64,000 nucleotides of DNA. It comes from Cohnella panacarvi Gsoil 349. Its GTDB lineage: Bacteria > Bacillota > Bacilli > Paenibacillales > Paenibacillaceae. Location of the stretch: the NCBI RefSeq assembly GCF_000515335.1, contig NZ_KI911563.1, positions 2,297,604-2,361,603 on the forward strand, given 5' to 3'. Of this stretch, positions 1-8,067 are shown piece by piece. Each line of letters begins with the position of its first letter. Position 1 is the stretch's first letter. The translations under genes and the position numbers were made by a program. Below the pieces are notes generated by a model. That model made no database searches and was not told the DNA's origin. It worked only from the letters and a program-made list of their open reading frames with translations.

Positions 1-806
1 GAACTGACGTCGTAGTTATGGAAGCCCGGATACTCTAACGTCTGCAGCAGCATCGTCCGGACGATATAGAACTGAGTAGCCTTATAATCTTGAATCGCTT
101 TGAGGAAAATGGCGGGGTGAAACACGTTGTTCAGCAGAATGATGCCGCCTCCCCGGCTAATGGCCATGAGCACGTCTCCCGCAAGCGGGCTGGCTTGAGC
201 CAGCGATCGCGGAACGATCGTCCGGTCCTCGGAAGTGAAGTTCAGATGATCCGCGACCGCGAGCGCGTTGCCGACGATCGCGTCGTTCGAGAGCACGATG
301 CCCTTCGGCCGCGACGTGGACCCCGACGTGAAGCAGATGCCGAACGTGTTCTCGTCGATTCCCGACAGCTCTCGGCGTTCCTTGTTCGGGAACTCGTGAA
401 TGCGAAAGCTCCCCTCCGCCTGAAGTTCCAATACGATGCGGATATTCAGCCGGTCGATATGATCGCGAATCGCTTCCAGCCCTGCGGCGTCCGTAATGAG
501 CAACTCGATATCGGTATGGTCGAGCAATTCGATCAGCGCTTCGCCTTTGAATTGATAGGATAAGGAGACGAACGCCTTCTTGCGCTTGTTCAAGGCGAGC
601 ATACCCGTAATAAACTCCGTGCAATTGGGCAAGAAAACTCCGCCCATCGTGAAGTCGTAAGTTTCGAGCATCCGCTCGAATTCGAGCGCCTTGCGGTAAA
701 TATCCTCGTACGTGAACGATTCGTCCTTGTAGATCAGCAGAATATGGTCCCGGTACTTGTCGCGGCTTGCTTCGAACAAGCGCCATGGCGAATTCGGCTC
801 GGCCAT
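1..806 (-). CDS. AMP-forming acyl ligase (acyl-CoA synthetase / acyl-AMP ligase family), 3' end off the window
   Basis: Only the N-terminal 268 codons are visible; the gene runs off the left edge. The start is ATG at 806, preceded by an AAGGAGGGA ribosome site. The adenylate-forming signature FTSGSTSRPKG sits at residues 159-169, and the flanking sequence follows the N-terminal subdomain of this superfamily. Such enzymes activate a carboxylic acid as its acyl-adenylate and pass it to CoA or a carrier protein. With two acyl carrier proteins and a BtrH-like acyltransferase just upstream, loading an ACP is the natural inference. The substrate cannot be told because the C-terminal domain is missing. 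The gene lies 23 bases after the BtrH-like gene, so it is probably co-transcribed. Confidence 0.85.
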   Translation of the reverse strand, partial: MAEPNSPWRLFEASRDKYRDHILLIYKDESFTYEDIYRKALEFERMLETYDFTMGGVFLPNCTEFITGMLALNKRKKAFVSLSYQFKGEALIELLDHTDIELLITDAAGLEAIRDHIDRLNIRIVLELQAEGSFRIHEFPNKERRELSGIDENTFGICFTSGSTSRPKGIVLSNDAIVGNALAVADHLNFTSEDRTIVPRSLAQASPLAGDVLMAISRGGGIILLNNVFHPAIFLKAIQDYKATQFYIVRTMLLQTLEYPGFHNYDVS

Positions 807-829
807 CTCGATCCCTCCTTCGGTTCTCG

Positions 830-1993
830 TTACTCCGCGCATCGATCCAAATAACCGACGACTTTCGTCTCCGCTTCTCGAATGAACCTAAGCTGCTCGC
901 AAAGTTCATCCAGAATCGCCGGTTTTCTGGCAATGCCCAGCTTTAGCGACAGATTGGCGGCGATATCCCACCTCATGGCGGAAGCTTCCAACTCTTCGTT
1001 TAACTCCGCGCACACGTCCCCGGGAATCGATATTAAAGCGCTTGCTTCTTGTATGAACGCTTGGAATCTCTTCCTCTGCCTGCTGAGCCCCTTCATCGAC
1101 CGGTTGTAATAGGTGCGGAACCGATACACCTCAAGCTCGTCGAAGACGATCTCTTTCTTGTCCAGGAGGCTTTGCCGGAAAGCTTCAAGCCGTTCCAGGC
1201 CGCACACCCGTCCGTGTACGGGCTGCAACCCCTTCATCCGCAGACTGCTCTGGCGGATAATCGCCCGGATTCGTTCCTCTGTCACCCGAAACTCTTCTCC
1301 GACTTCAAGCTCCATCCACAGGTTTCTCACCGGACGGCTGAACGGACCCGTAATCGGATTGTTCTGCAGGCAGAGTGCCGAACGAGCTTGCATGATTTCC
1401 TCCATCGGCAAGGTTCCGTCGAAATCGCTGCTGGACAACTTGTATTTGTCGAACAGCTCGTAAATTTGATTCTCTTCGTCGTAGCCGGTAAGGACGACCG
1501 CATGAATGCCGTGTTCCCGCTTGAACGCCCGATGGTAGCTCACGCCGTGCAAATCCACGACGGCAATGACGGGTCGACCGGCATCCAGCAGCTCTTTGGT
1601 TCTCCTATAAGCGATTGCCGGATCATCTTGGATCAGCAGCCGGATCTGAAGACGATCCTTGTATTCCGGAAGCAATCCCGGCTTGTTCTGTTCAAGGTAG
1701 ATCGCCGTAGGAGGCAAATAAGCGAATTCCATCGAGGAGTTCAGCTCTTCCTCGGTAAATTCTACGGAGGTGGAATACCTGCCCAGGAAGTTGATCCCGA
1801 TGTACTCGGTTTGTTCGTCGTACATAAAGCAGAGATAATCCGCCAGCACGAGCTCCGGGTTCAGCCCCATATGCTTGGCGACGGCACCGTAAGCATTGGC
1901 GAAGCAATCTCCGACATGCGGGACGAAATAACGCGGGACGTCCGGAATCGAGCGTTTGGACTTCGCGGCTCCGACCTCGTACGGGGCGCTCAT
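830..1993 (-). CDS. BtrH-like ACP-dependent acyltransferase (butirosin biosynthesis protein H, N-terminal fold)
   Basis: 387 residues. The N-terminal half resembles the BtrH_N papain-like fold: a cysteine in VGDC (C30), a histidine in GIHAVVLTGYD (H164) and an aspartate in ELFDKY (D182) fit a Cys-His-Asp arrangement. The C-terminal 170 residues are helical and charged, without a motif I recognise. In butirosin synthesis BtrH moves an acyl side chain from an acyl carrier protein to an aminoglycoside amine. By analogy this protein may transfer an acyl group from the neighbouring ACP to an amine or alcohol, or act as a cyclase or hydrolase. Its ATG overlaps the stop of the upstream ACP gene (ATGA), indicating translational coupling. 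The assignment rests on motif spacing and context. Confidence 0.65.
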   Translation of the reverse strand: MSAPYEVGAAKSKRSIPDVPRYFVPHVGDCFANAYGAVAKHMGLNPELVLADYLCFMYDEQTEYIGINFLGRYSTSVEFTEEELNSSMEFAYLPPTAIYLEQNKPGLLPEYKDRLQIRLLIQDDPAIAYRRTKELLDAGRPVIAVVDLHGVSYHRAFKREHGIHAVVLTGYDEENQIYELFDKYKLSSSDFDGTLPMEEIMQARSALCLQNNPITGPFSRPVRNLWMELEVGEEFRVTEERIRAIIRQSSLRMKGLQPVHGRVCGLERLEAFRQSLLDKKEIVFDELEVYRFRTYYNRSMKGLSRQRKRFQAFIQEASALISIPGDVCAELNEELEASAMRWDIAANLSLKLGIARKPAILDELCEQLRFIREAETKVVGYLDRCAE

Positions 1994-2250
1994 AGGATGG
2001 CAGCCGCCAGTCGCTGATAGACGTAATCGGCAATCGTTCCCGCCGTCGAGAAAAATTCGTTCGTAAGCGAGCTGCTATCGAACGTAATGTCGAACGCGCA
2101 TTCGATCTCCACCAACAGTTCGACAAGCACCAGGGAATCGACGCCGTAATTCTCCCTCAAATCCTCGTCCAGCCGGATCGTATCGCTTGGAATAGGAGCG
2201 CGTTCCTTGATCATCTCGCAAATTTTCAGTTCGATTTCTTCTTTAGTCAT
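1990..2250 (-). CDS. Acyl carrier protein (first of two)
   Basis: 86 residues from ATG 2250, chosen because AAAGGTGG lies eight bases upstream; a GTG at 2262 is an alternative. The phosphopantetheine site is GVDSL with Ser39, in a four-helix ACP-like sequence with acidic helix II (VLVELLVEIE). The stop overlaps the start of the BtrH-like gene. It would carry the acyl group as a thioester between the ligase and the acyltransferase. A 4'-phosphopantetheinyl transferase is not seen in the window. It differs clearly from the second ACP at 6526-6783, so the two are probably not interchangeable. Confidence 0.85.
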   Translation of the reverse strand: MTKEEIELKICEMIKERAPIPSDTIRLDEDLRENYGVDSLVLVELLVEIECAFDITFDSSSLTNEFFSTAGTIADYVYQRLAAAIL

Positions 2251-2280
2251 GTGAATGTCCACCTTTCTTCTGGCGCGATA

Positions 2281-3873
2281 TTATTTATATCTTTCGTTGA
2301 TCACCGTAATCCGGCCGTCTGTCTTCCCTTCCACTTCGCCCTTGCTTTCGATATAGTCGGCGAGTACCGTGCTCAGCAGGTCGCCTTTGTACAGCTGCTT
2401 CGCGTCTTTGAACTCCTCGTAGTTGTCGCCGCCGTACACGAGATAATCGTTGGTCGCGAGCTTGTACAGCTTGTCCTTGTCGAGCGGCTTGCCGTCCTTC
2501 GCGACGCTGACGAGCCTCTTGCCGGCAGGCTTGGAGCCGTCGAACGTATAGGAGATGCCGGATACCTGCAGGAATCCGCCGTTGCTGGAACCGTTCGGCC
2601 AGCCTCGCAGCCCCCGCTCGATCGCCTCGTAGATTTTGTCGCCTCGGACTTCCACCGTCATGAGCGAATTGACGAACGGCAGCGGCTTGCTGACATCGTA
2701 CAGCCTAATTTCGCCTTTCGGGATGCTCTCGCGAATGGAGCCCCCGTTCAGCAGGGCGATATCGGCGTCTCCCGCCTCTCGCATGGCGTCCGTAAGCAGA
2801 TTCGCCAGATTCGTCTCCTGCGACCTGACGTGCGACCTTACGCCGTCCAGAACGGCATCCGTGCTCCCTACGACCCTCTTCCCTTTCTCGAAAGCGATGG
2901 CGTAATATTCGTCCGCGATCGCCGCCATCTCGGGGTCTTCCTTGGATCGGTCTTGAGACTGATGAAGCGTCCAAGACAGATCGACGACTTTGCCGTCCCG
3001 GAAATAAAGGTCCGCTTGTCCGATATGCGTGCTGTAAGAGCCCGCTTCGACCACGTAAGTATCGCCGACGCGATCCGCCTTCTTATAGAGCCAATGATGA
3101 TGGCCGCTCAATACGAGATCGATGCCGCCGACTTGTTCCACCAGTTCCTTGTCCCTGTCGTCTCCCAAATGGGACACGAGGATGATGGCGTTCACCTGCT
3201 CCGCCTGCAAGGCGGCGACCGTCGACCGGGCCGCGGCCACGGGGTCCCCGAAGCGGACGTCCGACGGGCCGAACACGTTCATATTGGACAACGAATCCGG
3301 TACCGTAAGCCCGAACAGCCCGATCTTTAACCCTCCGACCTCCTTGATGAGGTACGGCTGGAACACCGCTTCTCCTTTATAGCTGACATTCGCCGACAGC
3401 ATCGGAAACTTTAACTCCGACTTGATTTCCAATAGACGGTCGAAGCCGTAGTCGAAGTCATGGTTGCCCGGAGCCATCGCGTCGTATCCCATCAGGTTAA
3501 TGGCCTTCACGATGCCTTCCGCTTCGTTCACGTTGGCTTCGTTCGTGCCGTGGAACATGTCCCCGCTATCCAGCAATAAGGAGTCGGGATTGTCCGCGCG
3601 AATGTCTTCGACGATGCCCTTCATCAGCGGCAGCCCCATCTGGGTATTGATCTCGTCCAGCGTATAATAACCGCCGTTGGCCTCTTCATAGACCAAATGT
3701 CCGTGAATGTCCGCCGTACTCATAATCGTGATTTTCTTATCGTAGAAGCCCGCCGCCAGCTTCACTTCATTGAAGTTCACCAGTCTTATCGTCAGATAGA
3801 CGATGAGGGCCAGGAGCAGAACGCCGAGCACGATCACGTTGCGGTAACTCTTTCTTGTTGCCGCGGATTCCAT
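2281..3873 (-). CDS. Membrane-anchored 5'-nucleotidase / metallophosphoesterase (UshA-like)
   Basis: 530 residues. A hydrophobic segment at about residues 12-30 follows a short basic start, so it is likely an outward-facing N-anchored protein. The metallophosphatase motifs are DIHGH (D55, H57), GDMFHG, GNHDFDYG and GHHHW, followed by a 5'-nucleotidase C-terminal domain with ANLLTDAMR and NGGSIR. Such enzymes hydrolyse nucleotides, UDP-sugars or other phosphoesters outside the membrane. It sits between the exporter permease genes and the ACP gene on the same strand. It may remove a phosphate or nucleotidyl group from an exported product or serve phosphate scavenging; the context does not decide. 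The gap to the ACP gene is only 30 bases. Confidence 0.85.
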   Translation of the reverse strand: MESAATRKSYRNVIVLGVLLLALIVYLTIRLVNFNEVKLAAGFYDKKITIMSTADIHGHLVYEEANGGYYTLDEINTQMGLPLMKGIVEDIRADNPDSLLLDSGDMFHGTNEANVNEAEGIVKAINLMGYDAMAPGNHDFDYGFDRLLEIKSELKFPMLSANVSYKGEAVFQPYLIKEVGGLKIGLFGLTVPDSLSNMNVFGPSDVRFGDPVAAARSTVAALQAEQVNAIILVSHLGDDRDKELVEQVGGIDLVLSGHHHWLYKKADRVGDTYVVEAGSYSTHIGQADLYFRDGKVVDLSWTLHQSQDRSKEDPEMAAIADEYYAIAFEKGKRVVGSTDAVLDGVRSHVRSQETNLANLLTDAMREAGDADIALLNGGSIRESIPKGEIRLYDVSKPLPFVNSLMTVEVRGDKIYEAIERGLRGWPNGSSNGGFLQVSGISYTFDGSKPAGKRLVSVAKDGKPLDKDKLYKLATNDYLVYGGDNYEEFKDAKQLYKGDLLSTVLADYIESKGEVEGKTDGRITVINERYK

Positions 3874-3906
3874 AGCCTATTGCTCCCCCCTCGCCATTCA
3901 TTTTGA

Positions 3907-4737
3907 TTAGTAGACGGAATTGCCCGTACTCGTATAACTGCGCACGCCAAGCTTCCATAGCAAAAACACGAGGTAGAATAGCAACGCGCCGACGACAGGC
4001 GTCAAATAGAGATACCCTTCCCAGAAAGACCCGTCTTTCCTCAGAAAATATTGAGCGGGAAAATAGTTGACGAATGAAAACGGAATAACGAAGATGAGCA
4101 GCTTTTGGATGAAGACGGGATAGAAGCTCAGCGGGTAACCGGCGATCCTCCTCGCGTTGAAGAAGATCAGGTTGCGCAGGTTCTCCGTCTTGACCGCCCA
4201 GAAGCTGAAGCAAGCGGACAACAGGAAGAGGGAAGCTTGGATGATGGTGCCGCCGATCAGCGCCAATACGTAATACAGGCTATTCTGCCAGTTCCATTCG
4301 ATTCCGACCGAGAAGGCGGTGTTCATGAACAGGACGATTCCGACTACGCCGTGGCCGATCGTCGCGGTGAAATCGATTCTCGCCGAGATAATCTGATACA
4401 TGAGACCGAGCGGCCGGGTAAGGAGCCGGTCGAAGTCTCCCGAGTGCACCATATTATCGAAATCGCGGATTCCCGCGAACAGGAGCACGAACAAGCTGTA
4501 AGAGAGGAACAAGAAGCTGTACAGGAACAGCATCTCGTGGATTTCCCATCCGCGGATATGAAGGAACCGCAGCAGAATGAGGAACATGACGACTACGCCG
4601 ATCATTTCCCGGCAGAAGATGGCGAGCGCGATCAAGCTTCGATTCAGCTTGTATTCGAGCGCCAGCTTCAGGTTCATGTTCGAGTATTTGAAGAACAGCA
4701 CGAACAGGCTTCGCATGCTATGTTTGCCCACGGTCAT
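3907..4737 (-). CDS. ABC-2 type exporter permease (COG3694-like)
   Basis: 276 residues starting at ATG 4737, which overlaps the stop of the preceding permease gene (ATGA). An open frame continues further upstream but covers the other permease in the wrong frame. Six hydrophobic segments are visible, and the motif DFDNMVHSGDFDRLLTRPLG is typical of the DUF990/COG3694 permeases that pair with COG4587-like and COG4586-like partners. It would form one half of the membrane channel of an exporter with the next two genes. Close packing in one operon with the ACPs suggests export of the product made here. The substrate is unknown. Confidence 0.85.
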   Translation of the reverse strand: MTVGKHSMRSLFVLFFKYSNMNLKLALEYKLNRSLIALAIFCREMIGVVVMFLILLRFLHIRGWEIHEMLFLYSFLFLSYSLFVLLFAGIRDFDNMVHSGDFDRLLTRPLGLMYQIISARIDFTATIGHGVVGIVLFMNTAFSVGIEWNWQNSLYYVLALIGGTIIQASLFLLSACFSFWAVKTENLRNLIFFNARRIAGYPLSFYPVFIQKLLIFVIPFSFVNYFPAQYFLRKDGSFWEGYLYLTPVVGALLFYLVFLLWKLGVRSYTSTGNSVY

Positions 4738-5525
4738 CCCCCTTGCACGACGAGTTTCCTTGAAGCGCCTTTCCATAACACATGCCCGACCGCATACAGC
4801 ACGAGCACCCACACCGCTTGCCGAATCAAACCGGTCAAGATTTCGTCCTCCGGCACCATTCCCAAGTAAATCTGTATCGGCGTCGAGTAGATCGAGGCGA
4901 ACGGCAGCAACTGCAGCGTATCGATCATCCCCTCGGGCATGAACCAGAACGGGATCAACGCGCCGGATAGCAGCATGACGGCGGCATCCTTGATCGTAAC
5001 GAGGCTGAACGTCCAATAGAACCAGAAGGAGCTTACCCAGATCAGAAAATTCAAGTTATACAGCACGAGATAGCCTAGAATCGCGCTCACAAGGAAGTAC
5101 AGGAACATGACGGTAGAGAAGGGAAACAGAAGATGAAACAGGAAGATCGACAGGATGAGGGCAGGCAACATCTGCAACAGGAATCGAAACGCGAGCGTGC
5201 CGACCGTATACGAAAACACGTAGAGTCTGAATCCGATCGGCTTGAGAAGGTCCGAGGACACGAGACCGTTCCTCACTTTCACTTCAATGAAGTATTCATC
5301 CATCACGTACAAGGTTTGCAGCAGGAAGGACAGCACGATGTAAGTCGCCAGGATTTTGAACTGCACGCCTTCCAGCGAGCCTTCCTCCTCGTAGATCGCT
5401 TTCCAGATAGCGATGTTCACGAAGATCATGACGATGGCGTTAATGACCCCGGCCACATACTCCGAGCGGTATACGATGTTGTTCTGGAACGATTTCTTAG
5501 CAAACTCCAGATACGCTCTTGTCAA
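4734..5525 (-). CDS. ABC-2 type exporter permease (COG4587-like)
   Basis: 263 residues, six predicted membrane spans, partner of the next permease. The frame opens with TTG at 5525, overlapping the 3' end of the ATPase gene by 29 bases. The sequence NGLVSSDLLKPIGFRLYVFS in the first cytoplasmic loop is the counterpart of the loop motif in the sister permease. Two unequal permeases plus one ATPase is the usual form of this exporter group, some members of which expel toxic or cationic compounds. Translational coupling on both sides shows that the three proteins are made together. Confidence 0.85.
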   Translation of the reverse strand: MTRAYLEFAKKSFQNNIVYRSEYVAGVINAIVMIFVNIAIWKAIYEEEGSLEGVQFKILATYIVLSFLLQTLYVMDEYFIEVKVRNGLVSSDLLKPIGFRLYVFSYTVGTLAFRFLLQMLPALILSIFLFHLLFPFSTVMFLYFLVSAILGYLVLYNLNFLIWVSSFWFYWTFSLVTIKDAAVMLLSGALIPFWFMPEGMIDTLQLLPFASIYSTPIQIYLGMVPEDEILTGLIRQAVWVLVLYAVGHVLWKGASRKLVVQGG

Positions 5526-6507
5526 GGTGTATCCCCCCGAGATATATGTCTCTGATAATTCCCTCGATTTCCGGCTCCTGAACGGTGAAGTCGGAAATGC
5601 TGTATTTCTGGGTGAGCCGGTTCAAGATCAGAGACGCTTGAATTTCGTCTTTATGGAATCTCAGCCACATCCGGTTATCTTTCGCGTCGATCAGCTCTAC
5701 GCCGGGGATGCGGATCGGCTCCGCTTTCTCGCCGAACTCCACGACCATAATCCGATCGTTGCCGTACGTGCGCTTGATGTCCTCCACGGTGCCGTCGTAT
5801 ATTTTCGTCCCTTTGTCGATAATGATCATGCGGTTGCAGGTTCTCTCGATATCGTCCATGTCGTGAGTCGTGAACAGCATCGTCGTGCCTTTCTCACGAT
5901 TCACGAACGTAATGAACTCGCGGATTTTTTCTTTGGCCACCACGTCGAGTCCGATCGTCGGCTCGTCGAAGAAAAGGATTTCCGGATCGTGCAGCAGCGC
6001 AGCGGCAATGTCGGCCCTCATCTTCTGGCCGAGGCTCAGTTGCCTGACCGGCACGTTAATGAAGTCCTGCAGCCCGAGCATCTCGCTGAACATGGCTAGA
6101 TTGTGCTTATACGCCTGGGCAGGAATGCGATAGATGTGCCGGAGCAGATCGAACGTATCGATCACGGGAAGATCCCACCACAGCTGCGTCTTCTGGCCGA
6201 AGACGACTCCGATGCGCATCGCGTTCTTCTTGCGTTCTTTGAACGGAGATAGACCGCCGACGGTAATACTCCCGGACGTCGGCGCCAGAATACCCGTCAG
6301 CATCTTGACCGTCGTCGATTTGCCGGCCCCGTTAGGACCGATGAAGCCGACCGTATCGCCTTTGTCGATCGTGAAGCTGATGGAGTCGACGGCTCGCTTC
6401 AGCTTGAACTCCGGAACGAGCAAGCTTCGGATCGCTCCGCTCAAACCTTTTTTGCGAACGTTCAGTTTGTATTCCTTGACTAAATCGGTCACTTCGATCA
6501 AAGCCAT
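5497..6507 (-). CDS. ABC exporter ATPase (COG4586-like)
   Basis: 336 residues with Walker A GPNGAGKST (57-65), signature LSLGQKMR, Walker B EILFFDEPTIGLD and the switch histidine in FTTHDMDD. The C-terminal 90 residues are an extra domain common in ABC-2 ATPases. It drives the two permeases encoded immediately downstream. It starts 18 bases after the second ACP gene, placing the exporter inside the carrier-protein operon. Assignment to an exporter is firm; the cargo is inferred only from context. Confidence 0.93.
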   Translation of the reverse strand: MALIEVTDLVKEYKLNVRKKGLSGAIRSLLVPEFKLKRAVDSISFTIDKGDTVGFIGPNGAGKSTTVKMLTGILAPTSGSITVGGLSPFKERKKNAMRIGVVFGQKTQLWWDLPVIDTFDLLRHIYRIPAQAYKHNLAMFSEMLGLQDFINVPVRQLSLGQKMRADIAAALLHDPEILFFDEPTIGLDVVAKEKIREFITFVNREKGTTMLFTTHDMDDIERTCNRMIIIDKGTKIYDGTVEDIKRTYGNDRIMVVEFGEKAEPIRIPGVELIDAKDNRMWLRFHKDEIQASLILNRLTQKYSISDFTVQEPEIEGIIRDIYLGGIHLDKSVSGVC

Positions 6508-6525
6508 TCCGCTCTCTCCCTCTGC

Positions 6526-6783
6526 TCAAATCGTGTAGAGCTCCAGCTTCTTCGACACCATTACGCACAGCTTGTTGATCGTATTGAGATTGTCGAGCAG
6601 CAGTTCTTCGTCATGGAACGCGACCGAGAACTCTTCCTCGATGTTAACGACAATCTCCATGCAATTCAGCGAGTCGAGCCCGATGGTGGCGAGCGAGTCG
6701 TCCGCCGACATTCTTCTCACCTGTTCCGAATCCAATCGAAAAACCAATGCTACGATTTCCACGATTTTCGCGTAAATGTCCAT
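6526..6783 (-). CDS. Acyl carrier protein (second of two), first gene of the cluster
   Basis: 85 residues from ATG 6783, preceded by AGGAGGTGAGG; an upstream in-frame codon at 6861 lacks a ribosome site. The phosphopantetheine site is IGLDSL with Ser38. It is the most upstream gene of the minus-strand cluster, so its 5' region (6784-6930) should hold the main promoter. Having one ACP at the head of the operon and another beside the acyltransferase suggests two carriers, perhaps one per building block or one for loading and one for transfer. Confidence 0.85.
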   Translation of the reverse strand: MDIYAKIVEIVALVFRLDSEQVRRMSADDSLATIGLDSLNCMEIVVNIEEEFSVAFHDEELLLDNLNTINKLCVMVSKKLELYTI

Positions 6784-6933
6784 CGTTAACCTCACCTCCT
6801 CCGCCGTATAACAAGTTCTATCGTGTTGCGACAATATAATTTGCGTATTACAACCGTACAATAACTTCGGATATGGACCTAGATGCTATCCGTCACGAAA
6901 TGACTGCCCGTTCGCCATGACTTGGAGCAACAA

Positions 6934-6975
6934 AATAGGACATCCGGACAAAAAGGATTGTCCGGATGTCCTATT
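6934..6975 (-). terminator. Terminator after the response regulator gene
   Basis: A perfect 17-bp inverted repeat (6934-6950 with 6959-6975, loop of 8) lies 22 bases past the stop of the LuxR-type gene. On the minus strand it is followed by TTGTTG, a modest U-rich tail, and it separates the regulator from the ACP cluster. Confidence 0.75.
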
Positions 6976-6997
6976 CGTGATCGTAAGCGTTGCCGGT

Positions 6998-7645
6998 TTA
7001 GGCGCCGATATCGTTCCTAAGAGCAAATACGACTAGCTGGATGCGGGTTTTGAGATTCAACTTCTTCAGGATGCCTGAAATGGTGTTTTTGACGGTTCCT
7101 TCGGAAATATAGAGGCTTTTGGCGATTTCCCGGTTTTCTTTGCCTTCGATGACTTGATGGATAATTTCGAGCTCGCGTTTGGTCAGGGTAACATTCCATG
7201 GCTGACCCAGCGGGGAATCCGACTTCTTATGGTTTTTCATCTGACGGGCGAATCCGGAGAAAGCTTCCTGATGCATGACGCTAAGCCCTCGAACGGTGGT
7301 CTTGATCGTAAGAATCAGCTCTTCCGAATTGATCGTCTTCAGAACGTACCCGTTGGCTCCGTTGCTGATCGCCTGGATAATGCCTTCTTTGTCCTTCGAT
7401 AGAACGATTACTTTCGTCTCGCCTTCGGAATGAATGAGAATACGTTCGGTTCCGTCTGCCCCGTCGGCGGATTTCATATTCGCGTCCATTAATATGACGT
7501 TGGGCTGACACCGTTCGCACAGGCTCAACGTTTCGTCCACCGTGGAGGCGAACCCGACGACTTGCATGTCCGGCTCCCGCTCCAAGATCAGCTTAATGCC
7601 TTCGCAGACGATTCTTTGCGAATCTGCAACAACTACCGTTATCAT
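6998..7645 (-). CDS. NarL/FixJ-type response regulator, orphan
   Basis: 215 residues. A receiver domain occupies residues 1-120, with acidic pocket D8, phospho-acceptor D54 in ILMDANMK and a lysine in VLSKDK. A LuxR-type helix-turn-helix follows near residues 150-210 (LTKRELEIIHQVIEGKENREIAKSL, then SEGTVKNTISGILKKL). No histidine kinase is in the window. It is transcribed alone toward the ACP/exporter cluster but separated from it by a strong terminator. It could regulate that cluster, itself or distant genes. The AT-rich 400 bases upstream probably hold its promoter. Confidence 0.9.
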   Translation of the reverse strand: MITVVVADSQRIVCEGIKLILEREPDMQVVGFASTVDETLSLCERCQPNVILMDANMKSADGADGTERILIHSEGETKVIVLSKDKEGIIQAISNGANGYVLKTINSEELILTIKTTVRGLSVMHQEAFSGFARQMKNHKKSDSPLGQPWNVTLTKRELEIIHQVIEGKENREIAKSLYISEGTVKNTISGILKKLNLKTRIQLVVFALRNDIGA

Positions 7646-7876
7646 TATTCATCCCTCCTCTATTTGATCGATCTCTTCGATTCGCCACTCCCGGCGATAT
7701 CACTCCCCCTGAAACCGTTTTCCGTATACTTGAACCTTATTATAGTTGAAGTCGTCCTTTTCCACCTGCGCCCTTTGACATATACTGTCAAACATTATTC
7801 AAGTCGAATTATGGTTGTTTTTGCAAAATACACCCATTTAACTTGGGTTATTGTCTTTTTTTGGCAAAATAAATAA

Positions 7877-7904
7877 AAACTCTGACTTAATGCAGTCAGA
7901 GTTT
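7877..7904 (-). terminator. Orphan minus-strand terminator in the intergenic gap
   Basis: An 11-bp perfect stem (7877-7887 with 7894-7904, loop TAATGC) is followed on the minus strand by TTTATTTATTTTG. No annotated minus-strand gene lies upstream before the ger operon. A 19-codon open frame (7977 to 7918) ends 13 bases before it and may be the tail of a decayed gene. The rest of the 7646-8067 gap shows no other gene. Confidence 0.6.
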
Positions 7905-8067
7905 GATGACATGAGCTTTACGCTTTACTTGTCCGGATGAGGAAGTAATATTCGTTCCCCGGTTCCAAGCCCTTCATTCATATTCGGTTGATATCTTCAT
8001 TGTAACATTCAAAGCGTTTACGAGCGTCGGTCGGAGGCAACAATGGTGCTACAATCGTCAAAGGAAC

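Noticed and set aside
157..933. Long minus-strand open frame over the ligase and BtrH-like genes
   Set aside because: It is out of frame with the conserved adenylation motif, Arg-rich in a shadow-like way and lacks a ribosome site; the true ligase frame starts at 806.
2251..3330. 359-codon plus-strand frame opposite the 5'-nucleotidase
   Set aside because: Antisense shadow of a GC-rich gene with clear metallophosphatase motifs; no ribosome site or domain.
7562..7876. 104-codon plus-strand frame in the regulator promoter region
   Set aside because: Begins inside the response regulator gene antisense and lacks a ribosome site; composition is that of an AT-rich intergenic region.
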